From Lachnospiraceae bacterium (GTDB taxonomy: Bacteria; Bacillota; Clostridia; Lachnospirales; Lachnospiraceae), in the NCBI GenBank assembly GCA_014804365.1, contig JAAUZX010000051.1:1-64000 (forward strand): a stretch of DNA of 64,000 nucleotides, written 5' to 3'. Each line of letters begins with the position of its first letter. The first letter of the stretch is position 1. Below the pieces are notes generated by a model. It was not told the DNA's origin, did no database searches, and saw nothing but the letters and a program-made list of their open reading frames with translations. Positions 9,467 through 17,943 of the stretch are shown in pieces. Both the position numbers and the translations under genes were made by a program.

Positions 9467-9614
9467 GGACGCGCCTGACATTATGTATTAGTCCTAAGAA
9501 CGCGCTTTCGCTCGGTTCCAAACGCAACGGTACTAAGCTCGTGAAAAACCTCGCTAAGTGCCGGCGTTTTCCAACGGTCCTTAGGACTAACACATAATAT
9601 CAGACGCTGTGCGC
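9467..9614 (+). repeat. Repeat family A palindrome, copy A1
   Basis: A roughly 148-bp imperfect palindrome filling most of the gap before moxR. CTGACATTATG at 9475-9485 and TATTAGTCCTAAG at 9486-9498 pair with 9580-9603 (22 of 24 positions by my count). The interior holds smaller pairings and a core (CTAAGCTCG, then CCTCGCTAAGTGCCG) shared with copies at 36324, 36591 (inverted) and 53231. Family function is unknown. Confidence 0.85.
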
Positions 9615-9627
9615 TGGCATAATTGTA

Positions 9628-9656
9628 TTCACTTAATGAATTTGATTATTTAGAAT
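9628..9656 (+). promoter_or_regulatory. Possible moxR promoter
   Basis: TTCACT at 9628-9633 and TAGAAT at 9651-9656 with a 17-base spacer, 20 bases before the moxR start. The -35 box matches consensus at four of six positions. It lies just outside palindrome A1. Confidence 0.45.
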
Positions 9657-9675
9657 CTATGGATATGGAGGCAAT

Positions 9676-10650
9676 ATGGATATGGCTGAGTTAGACAGGA
9701 GCAGGTTTCAGGATCCGGTATATATGGCGCAGCGGATTGGGGCATGTGAGAGAGAGATACGGAAGGGAATTATCGGGCAGGGCGAGGTTATCAGGCAGGT
9801 GATACTGGCGATGCTTACAGGAGGAAATGTGCTTTTAGAGGGTATGCCGGGATTGGGAAAGACCAGACTGGTCAGTACCATTGGTAAGGTTTTTGATCTG
9901 TCTTTTAAGAGAATTCAGTTTACGCCGGATCTGATGCCCAGCGATGTGACCGGTACGAACATTATTATTAAGAACGAGCAGGGAAGTTCTTTCTCTTTTG
10001 AGCGGGGACCGATTTTTGCGAATCTGATTCTGGCGGATGAGATCAACCGTGCCACACCCAAAACGCAGTCGGCGCTGTTGGAGGCAATGCAGGAGCATAC
10101 GGTGACTGTGGGCAATGTCAGCCATGTGCTTCATGAACCCTTCTTTGTGCTGGCGACCCAGAATCCCATAGAAAGTGAGGGAACCTATCCGTTGCCGGAG
10201 GCGCAGCTGGACCGCTTCATGTTCAAGGTGCTTGTACGGTTTCCTAGCAGGGAGGAGCTTAAGGGAATCGTCGCGCTCACAGAGGGAAGCAGGGAGCCTG
10301 TTATTGAAAAGCAGATGGACGGCGAAGGGCTTCTGGCGGCAAGAGCCCTGGTCAATCAGATTCCGATTGCGGATGCGGTGATGGATTATCTGCTGGAGAT
10401 CGTTATGGAGACGCATGCTCCTAATCCTCATATCAGAGAGGGAGCAAGTCCCAGAGCGGCACAGGCGCTGATTCGCGCCGCAAGGGCGAAGGCGTTTCTG
10501 GAAGGGCGCTTTAATGTTTCTTTTCAGGATGTGCAGGTGGCCGCATATCCTGTTCTCAGACATCGGATCATTCCGGGGTTTGAGGCCATCAGTGCGGGGA
10601 TTACAGAGGATGATATTATCACAAGGATTCTAAATAGAAAAGTAACTTAA
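9676..10650 (+). CDS. MoxR-family AAA+ ATPase
   Basis: A 324-residue AAA+ ATPase of the MoxR class. Walker A is in GMPGLGKTRLVSTI, Walker B is in LILADEINRATPKTQSALLE, and the family's sensor 1 phrase LATQNPIESEGTYPLPEAQ is present. MoxR proteins act as chaperone-like remodelers for partner proteins carrying VWA or DUF58 domains. Both partner types are encoded next (10855 and 11726), so a remodelling unit at the membrane is a well-founded expectation. The start is ATG 9676 with GGAGG a few bases upstream. The gene is separated from its neighbours on both sides by structured repeats (A1 before, B1 after), which is unusual for an operon. A second MoxR is at 37002. Confidence 0.9.
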   Translation: MDMAELDRSRFQDPVYMAQRIGACEREIRKGIIGQGEVIRQVILAMLTGGNVLLEGMPGLGKTRLVSTIGKVFDLSFKRIQFTPDLMPSDVTGTNIIIKNEQGSSFSFERGPIFANLILADEINRATPKTQSALLEAMQEHTVTVGNVSHVLHEPFFVLATQNPIESEGTYPLPEAQLDRFMFKVLVRFPSREELKGIVALTEGSREPVIEKQMDGEGLLAARALVNQIPIADAVMDYLLEIVMETHAPNPHIREGASPRAAQALIRAARAKAFLEGRFNVSFQDVQVAAYPVLRHRIIPGFEAISAGITEDDIITRILNRKVT

Positions 10651-10777
10651 AATCAGGTCTGCGCACTTGCTGCGCTGACCGTGGACGCGCCATGCAGTTT
10701 ACTGCATGTGTGCATAATATCGAAACGCCCATTTTAATTTATGATGGTGTCAAAAATGTGACAAGGGTGTTTCGATA
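10651..10777 (+). repeat. Repeat family B three-hairpin element, copy B1
   Basis: It begins right after the moxR stop and forms three hairpins. Hairpin 1: GGTC (10656-10659) with GACC (10677-10680) around GCGCA/TGCGC. Hairpin 2: CATGCAG (10691-10697) with CTGCATG (10702-10708). Hairpin 3: TATCGAAACGCCC (10718-10730) with GGGTGTTTCGATA (10765-10777), enclosing TGTCA/TGACA. Copy B2 lies at 49504-49631, with different arm bases that still pair. Confidence 0.8.
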
Positions 10778-10854
10778 CAAAACGGTCTCGACAGGCAGAT
10801 AGGAGGAAGGAGCTGTCGTGAAAAAAATGACATGACAGAACCTAATGGGGAATT

Positions 10855-11736
10855 ATGATGTTGGATGCTGTATTTTTTGACAGGTTGTCAAGACTCCGGC
10901 TGGCTATGGGACACAGAACTTCCATGAATCTGACTGGGAACCGCAAATCCATACAGAAAGGCTCTTCAATGGAATTTTCGGATTTCAGGGAGTATATGCC
11001 GGGAGATGATATACGCCACATTGACTGGAATGCCTATGGGCGTCTGGACAGGCTTTATGTGAAGGAATACATGGAGGAAAAGGAGGCGGTTGTCTCGATT
11101 CTGATTGATACCAGTGCCTCCATGAATTACGGAGCGAAGACAAAGAAAGAGCTTGCCTGTATGCTGGCAGCGGCTTTTTCTTATATGGGACTGAATAACA
11201 TGGACCGTGTCATGCTCTATGATATGCACAGAATGTATCTGCCTTTCGTGGCGGAGGGCGGGAAGAGAGCCTTACCCCGGATGGCGGACTGGCTGGAGAA
11301 GTGTTCTTTCGAGGGAACGGTAGATATTGCAAAAGCTGTCTGGGAGATTCCGGTGAAAGGACCGGGTGTGACCATTCTGATCAGCGACTTTCTGCAGGAG
11401 GCTTTTCTGGATCAGGAGCAGGAGGCTCTGACAAAGCTGCTGCGTTTTCTGGATTACAGAAAGCAAAGAACCGTATTATTGCATGTACTGGCGAAAGAGG
11501 AGCTTTCCGTGGAACTGACGGGCACACGGAATCTGATTGATATGGAGGATCAAAGTACCCTGCGTGTTACTTTGGATGCGGCCAGCATCCGGGCATACGA
11601 GAAGTCCCTGCGGGAGTTTACGGACCGGATGAGAGGGGAATGCGCAAGAGCAGGGGCATTCTATGAGGTATGCAGTACCGGGGCGGATATTTATCAACTG
11701 ATCTTTCAGGATTTAAGGATGCTATATGATATTTGA
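10855..11736 (+). CDS. DUF58 domain protein
   Basis: A 293-residue soluble protein with the DUF58 signature: MEFSDFREYMPGDDIRHIDW at residues 40-59, followed by WNAYGRLDRLYVKEYMEEKE. The C-terminal part has a von-Willebrand-A-like fold with ILIDTSASMN as a MIDAS-type DxSxS motif. DUF58 proteins are typical partners of MoxR ATPases. The start is ATG 10855 (or the adjacent ATG 10858, MLDAV); only a weak GGGG precedes them. It overlaps the giant VWA gene by 11 bases, so the two are translationally coupled. A second, longer DUF58 protein with membrane segments is at 37951. Confidence 0.85.
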   Translation: MMLDAVFFDRLSRLRLAMGHRTSMNLTGNRKSIQKGSSMEFSDFREYMPGDDIRHIDWNAYGRLDRLYVKEYMEEKEAVVSILIDTSASMNYGAKTKKELACMLAAAFSYMGLNNMDRVMLYDMHRMYLPFVAEGGKRALPRMADWLEKCSFEGTVDIAKAVWEIPVKGPGVTILISDFLQEAFLDQEQEALTKLLRFLDYRKQRTVLLHVLAKEELSVELTGTRNLIDMEDQSTLRVTLDAASIRAYEKSLREFTDRMRGECARAGAFYEVCSTGADIYQLIFQDLRMLYDI

Positions 11737-14700
11737 GAGTTTCTGGCCGCTGGTTTTTCTGGCCGCGGTTCCTATTATTATAATTTTATATCTGCTAAAG
11801 CCCAAGGGAGAGGAGCATCTGATTTCTTCCAATCTTCTCTGGCAGAAACTGCTGAAAAACGAGCAGGCTAAAACCTTCTTTGAGAAATTTGTGCACAATA
11901 TTCTCATGTATCTGCAGATTTTGATCACCGTGCTTTTGGTAGTAGCGCTGATGTCGCCATTTATCAGCACCAGGGGGCAAAGCGGCGGAAGGAAGATACT
12001 GCTTTTCGATACAAGCGGAAGTATGCAGCATATGACAGATTCAGGCAAGACCCGTCTGGAGGAGGCTGTGGCGCAGGCGTGCGATTATGTGAGGACAGCG
12101 GATAACACCCGTTTTTCTATTGTGACAGAGGATGCTCTGGGGACTAAACTCCTGGCAGTGGACATGACGGACGCAGACAGTCTGATCCGGACGTTTAACG
12201 AGATAGGGTGCAGTGACGGCGGAGGAGATCTCGCACTGGCGCAGGGGACTCTGGATACGCTTATGGGAGAGGATGCGGACAATGCGGCAGATCTGATCGT
12301 CTATACGGATGGTTCCGGCGCGGCGGGATTTGAAGAGCTGCGTGCCAGCGCGGAGAAGGAGCTTCGCGTGTTCGGTGAGGCGGCTTCCAATGTGGCGAAT
12401 GAATATACGGTATTCACCGCACGGGAGGATGGCTCTTATGATGTGATGGTGAGCCTGGTCAATTACAGTGACCGAAACGTTACCTTTGATGTCAGTCTGT
12501 ATGACGAGGGAGAGAGGCTCATTGCGCTTAGGCAGATGCAGCTAGCACCTTCGGAGAGCACATTCTGTCTGTTCGAGCAGGCGGACTGGCAGGGACAGAC
12601 CTTACAATCCTGTATTGACGGCATTACTTTTGATGGAGGCGTAAGAGAGAGCCTTGGTGCGGATAATGTTTCGGAAGCGGTGAAGAGTCCGAAAAGTCAG
12701 GTGAACGGACTGCTCGTCGGAGAGGGAAATATTTTCATTGAGAAGGCGTATCTTGCCATTACAGGAGAGAGCATTGCCAGAGCCGGCACGGATGCCTTGG
12801 ATAATTATAATGTGGTGATTTATGATGCCGGACAGGTTTCGGGTACGGAAGGAAAGAATCGGCTGATTTTCGGCGATGCCGGGAGAGAAACCGTCCGGAT
12901 ACTGGAAAATGTCGTATTGGAAATGAAGGACTGTGACCTGACCGCCGGTCTGTCCGGATTTACCATAGGAGTAAATACTGCTTATTGCTTTGCGCTTCCG
13001 GAAGGAGCGGAGAGCTTTTTGGAGTACGATGGGAAATGTGTGGGTTATTACCGGGAACTGGATGGCTGTAAAGAGGTGGTGATAGGATTCGACCCCCGGG
13101 AGTCGGATTTCCCGCTGCGGGCGGAATTCCCGGTTTTTCTGGCCAATGCCATGGTCTATCTCACAGACACCTCTTTACTTGCGGAAAATGTTTATTATGC
13201 CGGTGAGGAGATTACCCTGCAGCCCTGGGTAGCGCCGGATGAGCTTGTGTTTGACGCATGGCCGGGAAAGGCCGGTCTGTATCAGGTAGGAAACGGGGAG
13301 CAGCAGGAGACTTATGTGGTGCGCTTCCAGACCGCTACGGAGTCGGATGGCAGAGTAACCGCTGAATCTGTCGGTGACGCAGCAAATATGAAGCAGCAGA
13401 AGGTAAAGCAGGCAGTGAGAAATCTTTTTTTGCTGCTGGCACTGGCTCTTTTGGTCGTAGAATGGATCATTTATGTGCGACAGATGCGTTATCGGGGCAA
13501 GTTCTATCTGGTTGTGAGAGGTGTGGTGGCTGCGTGTGTGGTTCTGGCGCTTATCGGGATACAGGTGCATCTGGGCAGCAGCCGGACTGCCACTGTTTTT
13601 GTAGTGGATCTCTCCGACAGTAATGAGGAGCATCTTAAAGAAGCGGATAAGTACCTGCAGTCTGCGGTTGCGAAAATGCCCGCCGGCAATGCCTATGGTA
13701 TTGTGACCTTTGGAAAAAATGCGCTGGTAGAGCAGTTCCTGACAGAGGAAGGTTATTATGGAGGATTGCTGACGCTGCCGGAGAAAACGGCAACAAATTT
13801 TGAGGATGCCATATCCAAAGCGCTTACGCTTATTCCGGGAGATTACAGCGGAAGACTGGTAGTGCTCACGGACGGGAAACAGACTAGGGGCGATGTACGA
13901 CATATGGGCCAGGCGCTCTCGACAAGCAGGGCGGAGTTTCTGACTCTCTTATATGAGGATGAGGAGACGACTGATGCCTATATTGATAATGTGAGCCTTC
14001 CCACTTATCTGCATCCCGGTGATCAATATGCCATCACCGTTCTGGTGGAGAGCAATTATGATACGGATGCAGTCATTGAGCTATACAATGGAAGTTTACT
14101 TACGGCGTCAAACAGCGTTCATCTAAATAAGGGGAGCAACCGGTTTGTGTTCAGTGCGCAGGTTGACGCGAATGCGGACAGCGGCGCCATGGAGAATATC
14201 AGGGTTCGGGTGCTGGCACCGGGAGATACCTGTCAGGAGAATGATTCCTTCAGCGCCTATTCCGTGGTAGAGTCTGCGCCTAAGATTCTGCTGATTGCCG
14301 GACCGGGTGTTGATGTTTCGGCATTTGACTCAGTACTGCGTGCGGCAGGCTGCGACTATCATGTGGTCTCCGCTCTGAATGCACCGGGCGATATTAACGC
14401 CATGTTAGCCTATAAGTCGATTATTCTGGCGGACACTTATATTGATGATCTGCCCGCCGGTTTTCTGGAGAATCTGGAGACTTATGTGAAGGATTACGGG
14501 TGCGGGTTTATCTGCTGCGGCGGTGAGGACAGCTTCGCACTGGGAGGATACCGGAATACGGTGCTTGAGACAGTGCTTCCGGTAGATATGCAGCCGAGGA
14601 GTATCAATGAGATCCCTTCCATGGCTATGGTTATGGTCATCGATCATTCCGGCAGTATGATCAGTGAGGTCAAAGATTCCGGCGGCAGCAATCTGGATAT

Positions 14701-16186
14701 CGCCATCAAGGCTGCCGCTGTGGCAGTGGATAACCTGAGAGATTCGGACTATGTGGGTGTTCTGACCTTTGATGATCAGTATGAGTGGCAGGTGGAGCTT
14801 ACCACGGCGGATGATAAAGCCGCCATCAAGGATAAGATCATGCACATCAGCGAGGGCGGAGGAACTACCATTAAGCCGGCCCTTCTGGAAGCGTGTGAGG
14901 CAGTTTCGGAAAGTGAGGCAGCCATTAAGCATGTAGTGCTTTTGACGGATGGTATGGGAGAGACAACCGATTTTCAGGATGCGATAGATGCTTACAAGGC
15001 GGAGGGAATCACCCTCTCTACTGTGGCAGTTGGAAGTTTTTCCGATACGCAGCTCCTTGAAACGTTAGCCGACAGATGCGGCGGCAGATATTATTATTCG
15101 GATCTGGCCAGTGATATACCCAAAATCTTTGCCAGAGAGGTATTTCTGGGAAGTGACAGTTACATTCAAAACGGTGTATTTTCGCTTAAGGTGCAAGAGA
15201 ACCATGAGCTGACCAACAATCTTTTTGCCGATGGCTGGCCGGTGCTCTACGGGTATATTGCAGCAACCCCTAAGACGGCCTCAGTCCCTGTTATCGTATC
15301 TGATAACAAAGAAAATCCGATCCTTACGGTATGGCAGTACGGACTGGGAAGGACGGTTGCATGGAACAGCGACGTTACCGGTGAGTGGAGCGGCGCTTTT
15401 GCGGGAGAAGAGGACTATGTCCGGATGTGGAAGCGGATCGTGGATTATGCCACCGGAAATGTTGACATGGGTGAGGACAGAGTGGATGTGGTGACGGTGG
15501 GAGAACGGACAGAAGTCACTTATCAGACGGATGATTATGCAGGCGGCACGGAGATTCTGGTGACGGTTATTGATCCGGAGGGAAAGTCCACAGAGGAGAA
15601 ACTTCATGCCACAGCGCCGGGAAAATATACGGCACAGATTTCCACGCCTCAGACCGGATTATATCACTTCAATATACGCCGCAGTGTGGATGGGGAGATG
15701 CAAAGTTATCTGACAACAGCCGCCGCGGTACAGTTTTCGGATGAGTATAAATTTGATGTAAGTACGGATTCCTATTTGAAGTTTGTGGAACAATACGGCC
15801 GGATCATTACGGAGCAGGACACAGTCTTTAACCGGCTCTCTACGGGAGCAAGAGAGAGCTACGACCTGACAAACAGGCTGCTTTTCCTTGCTATCGGCCT
15901 GTTTGTCTCAGATGTGGCAATGCGGCGGTTCCAGTTTGTGCCGAAAATTGTGCAGGGAGGGCTTCACGGAAGGAGCGCAAAGCGGGAGAGGACGGTAGAA
16001 AACGCGGTAGAAAGTACGTCACAGGATATGTCAAACGCGGTAAATGATAATTTAGCAGAAAAAGATTCTTCTAAAGATTCGATGAAAAAGAGAAGAGAGG
16101 CAAAGAAATCAAAAAAGAAAGAGAAATCAGAACAGACATTGGATACTTCGCAGTTGCTAAAGAAAAAGGATGACCGGAGGATTTGA
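11726..16186 (+). CDS. Giant membrane protein with three VWA domains (BatA-like)
   Basis: A 1486-residue protein that appears to fuse two BatA/BatB-like units. The first 75 residues are a BatA-type N-terminal region (FWPLVFLAAVPIIIILYLL). VWA domain 1 has DTSGS near residue 95. Two membrane segments follow near 563-583 and 593-612. VWA domain 2 has the MIDAS motif DLSDS near 627. A glutamine-amidotransferase-like domain lies near 850-957. VWA domain 3 has DHSGS near 972. A final membrane segment lies near 1384-1402, followed by a Lys-rich cytoplasmic tail. All three VWA domains keep a DxSxS-type metal site. Known Bat proteins work with MoxR; the ligand here is unknown. The gene overlaps both the DUF58 gene before it and the upstream in-frame region of the channel gene after it. 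Confidence 0.8.
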   Translation: MIFESFWPLVFLAAVPIIIILYLLKPKGEEHLISSNLLWQKLLKNEQAKTFFEKFVHNILMYLQILITVLLVVALMSPFISTRGQSGGRKILLFDTSGSMQHMTDSGKTRLEEAVAQACDYVRTADNTRFSIVTEDALGTKLLAVDMTDADSLIRTFNEIGCSDGGGDLALAQGTLDTLMGEDADNAADLIVYTDGSGAAGFEELRASAEKELRVFGEAASNVANEYTVFTAREDGSYDVMVSLVNYSDRNVTFDVSLYDEGERLIALRQMQLAPSESTFCLFEQADWQGQTLQSCIDGITFDGGVRESLGADNVSEAVKSPKSQVNGLLVGEGNIFIEKAYLAITGESIARAGTDALDNYNVVIYDAGQVSGTEGKNRLIFGDAGRETVRILENVVLEMKDCDLTAGLSGFTIGVNTAYCFALPEGAESFLEYDGKCVGYYRELDGCKEVVIGFDPRESDFPLRAEFPVFLANAMVYLTDTSLLAENVYYAGEEITLQPWVAPDELVFDAWPGKAGLYQVGNGEQQETYVVRFQTATESDGRVTAESVGDAANMKQQKVKQAVRNLFLLLALALLVVEWIIYVRQMRYRGKFYLVVRGVVAACVVLALIGIQVHLGSSRTATVFVVDLSDSNEEHLKEADKYLQSAVAKMPAGNAYGIVTFGKNALVEQFLTEEGYYGGLLTLPEKTATNFEDAISKALTLIPGDYSGRLVVLTDGKQTRGDVRHMGQALSTSRAEFLTLLYEDEETTDAYIDNVSLPTYLHPGDQYAITVLVESNYDTDAVIELYNGSLLTASNSVHLNKGSNRFVFSAQVDANADSGAMENIRVRVLAPGDTCQENDSFSAYSVVESAPKILLIAGPGVDVSAFDSVLRAAGCDYHVVSALNAPGDINAMLAYKSIILADTYIDDLPAGFLENLETYVKDYGCGFICCGGEDSFALGGYRNTVLETVLPVDMQPRSINEIPSMAMVMVIDHSGSMISEVKDSGGSNLDIAIKAAAVAVDNLRDSDYVGVLTFDDQYEWQVELTTADDKAAIKDKIMHISEGGGTTIKPALLEACEAVSESEAAIKHVVLLTDGMGETTDFQDAIDAYKAEGITLSTVAVGSFSDTQLLETLADRCGGRYYYSDLASDIPKIFAREVFLGSDSYIQNGVFSLKVQENHELTNNLFADGWPVLYGYIAATPKTASVPVIVSDNKENPILTVWQYGLGRTVAWNSDVTGEWSGAFAGEEDYVRMWKRIVDYATGNVDMGEDRVDVVTVGERTEVTYQTDDYAGGTEILVTVIDPEGKSTEEKLHATAPGKYTAQISTPQTGLYHFNIRRSVDGEMQSYLTTAAAVQFSDEYKFDVSTDSYLKFVEQYGRIITEQDTVFNRLSTGARESYDLTNRLLFLAIGLFVSDVAMRRFQFVPKIVQGGLHGRSAKRERTVENAVESTSQDMSNAVNDNLAEKDSSKDSMKKRREAKKSKKKEKSEQTLDTSQLLKKKDDRRI

Positions 16187-16193
16187 TAGATCT

Positions 16194-17771
16194 ATGAAAG
16201 TAAGAAAGAATATCTATCTGTACTTAGTTGTAATCATAGCGTTGATTTATATTATTCTGCTAACCATACTCTACTGTTCGGAATCTGCGAACAGTGATGC
16301 AACGATTCGGACATTAGGAGATGCTTTCTGGTATTCGTTAGTGACTCTGACTACGGTAGGATATGGTGACCTGATACCGGTGACACCGCTGGGACATGCG
16401 GTAGGAATGGTTTTTTTGCTTTTGTCAGCAGGTATTATGGTGACATTGCTCGGGGCTGTAGTATCCTTTATTACCAGCGAAGGGCTGCCGTTTCTTATGC
16501 TTGGTCTGCAGCGGCACAAAAACTGGTATTATTTTGCAGACTGTGAAGTGGAGTCAAATACACTTGCTGCCAATATCTATAAGGAAGATTCAAATGCACT
16601 GATTATCTACGGAGAGAAAAGAAGCAGCCAGAGAGAGCTCCCCGATTATCCCTGTATCTATGTCAGTGCTTCGCCGGACAGGATTGTGGCGAAAAAAGAG
16701 AATACAGGTACGAAGTGTAAGGTTTTTTTGATGAAGGAAAATGACATCGGCGTAAACAGCCGGGCGGTCAACCTGCATAAATTACCGGTAGAGGTCTATG
16801 CGAGAACATCAAACGGGCAGGATAAACTCTCAGGTAATATTAATTTCTTTCACAGTGATGAATGCTGTGCCAGACAATATTGGCGGTCTAAACCACTATG
16901 CGGGCATGAAAATACCATTGTGCTCATCGGATTCGGAAACTATGGGCAAAGTATTCTGGAGAGAGCTATATTAACCAATATTATTTCTATAGAACAGCAT
17001 GTTGCATATCACATTTTCGGCAATGCGGGAGAATTTCTTGCTATACATTATCGTCTGGGCGAGCTGTTTTCACTGAACGAAGTATCCCTGACGAGAGATT
17101 CTTTAATTTTTCATGACGAAGCATGGGTAGAGAATCGGTCCCTTCTGGAACAGGCTGATCGCATTATTATCTGTGAGGATGATGAGCAGGCGGGGTGGAG
17201 CATTTTCTGGTCATTGAACAAATACTATAGAGTACCTGGCCGTATCGACCTACGCAGCAGCCGGAAGGCTCCGGGAATATCTTATTTTGGGGCAAATGAG
17301 GATATTTATACGCCGCGACAGATCATCCGTACGGATCTGAATAAAGCGGCTGTTATGATAAATGAGCTTTTTCGCAGATCTGTCTCTTACCCCACTCTCA
17401 GCTGGAATGAACTGGATGATTTTCACAGGCAGTCCAAGATTGCGGCGGCAGATCATCTTTTGATGAAGACAAGGGTTCTTCTGAATGATGAAACGATTAC
17501 AGAACTTACTGCATCTGCGGTAAAGAAGGCATATGATACATATCGTAAGACGGGGTATCTGGAGACTGCAAGAGAAAAGTACCGTAAGCTGGATCATATA
17601 CGGTGGCTCCGGTTCTATATCTTTTATAATTGGAGCTATGGTCCGGACCGTGATGATGAGGCAAAACAACACCCGATGCTATGCCCATATGAGGAGCTGA
17701 CACCTGAGCAAAGGAAGGAAAGAGATGCGGCTTGGGAACTGATGGGCAATATTTCTGTTGAACTTGAGTAA
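16194..17771 (+). CDS. Two-TM potassium-type channel with RCK-like domain
   Basis: A 525-residue protein. It has a first membrane helix (about residues 8-25), a pore loop carrying the potassium selectivity filter TVGYGD (about residues 52-57) and a second helix (about 65-90). A long cytoplasmic part follows. It contains a Rossmann-like dinucleotide motif in TIVLIGFGNYGQSILERAI near residues 240-258, as in RCK/TrkA-N ligand-sensing domains. I chose the ATG at 16194 because GGAGG lies 13 bases upstream; an ATG at 16170, inside the end of the VWA gene, is possible. The gene follows the envelope operon without a gap, so co-expression is likely. Ion selectivity is inferred from the filter only. 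Confidence 0.82.
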   Translation: MKVRKNIYLYLVVIIALIYIILLTILYCSESANSDATIRTLGDAFWYSLVTLTTVGYGDLIPVTPLGHAVGMVFLLLSAGIMVTLLGAVVSFITSEGLPFLMLGLQRHKNWYYFADCEVESNTLAANIYKEDSNALIIYGEKRSSQRELPDYPCIYVSASPDRIVAKKENTGTKCKVFLMKENDIGVNSRAVNLHKLPVEVYARTSNGQDKLSGNINFFHSDECCARQYWRSKPLCGHENTIVLIGFGNYGQSILERAILTNIISIEQHVAYHIFGNAGEFLAIHYRLGELFSLNEVSLTRDSLIFHDEAWVENRSLLEQADRIIICEDDEQAGWSIFWSLNKYYRVPGRIDLRSSRKAPGISYFGANEDIYTPRQIIRTDLNKAAVMINELFRRSVSYPTLSWNELDDFHRQSKIAAADHLLMKTRVLLNDETITELTASAVKKAYDTYRKTGYLETAREKYRKLDHIRWLRFYIFYNWSYGPDRDDEAKQHPMLCPYEELTPEQRKERDAAWELMGNISVELE

Positions 17772-17830
17772 GGGAGATCCTTTCTATTAAATTATGCGAA
17801 TATATGCGGTAATAGAGGAGAAAACAAAAG

Positions 17831-17859
17831 TTGTCTTTTATTTGTCGTGCTGATATACT
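17831..17859 (+). promoter_or_regulatory. Promoter of signalling island
   Basis: TTGTCT at 17831-17836 and TATACT at 17854-17859 are separated by exactly 17 bases, and a TG one base before the -10 box makes it an extended -10. It precedes the first hybrid kinase start (17944) by 85 bases and is the best promoter candidate for the kinase genes. Confidence 0.65.
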
Positions 17860-17943
17860 TTAAGAGGAAACGCCGGTCGGTGTCAGCAGCGCGAAATGCA
17901 GAGTCATGCGTTTAAAATTGAAAGATATGCGAGGTGCCGAAGT

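Noticed and set aside
9467-9614. Palindrome considered as an ordinary Rho-independent terminator
   Set aside because: It is far longer than a terminator, has several internal hairpins and no T tract after the outer stem.
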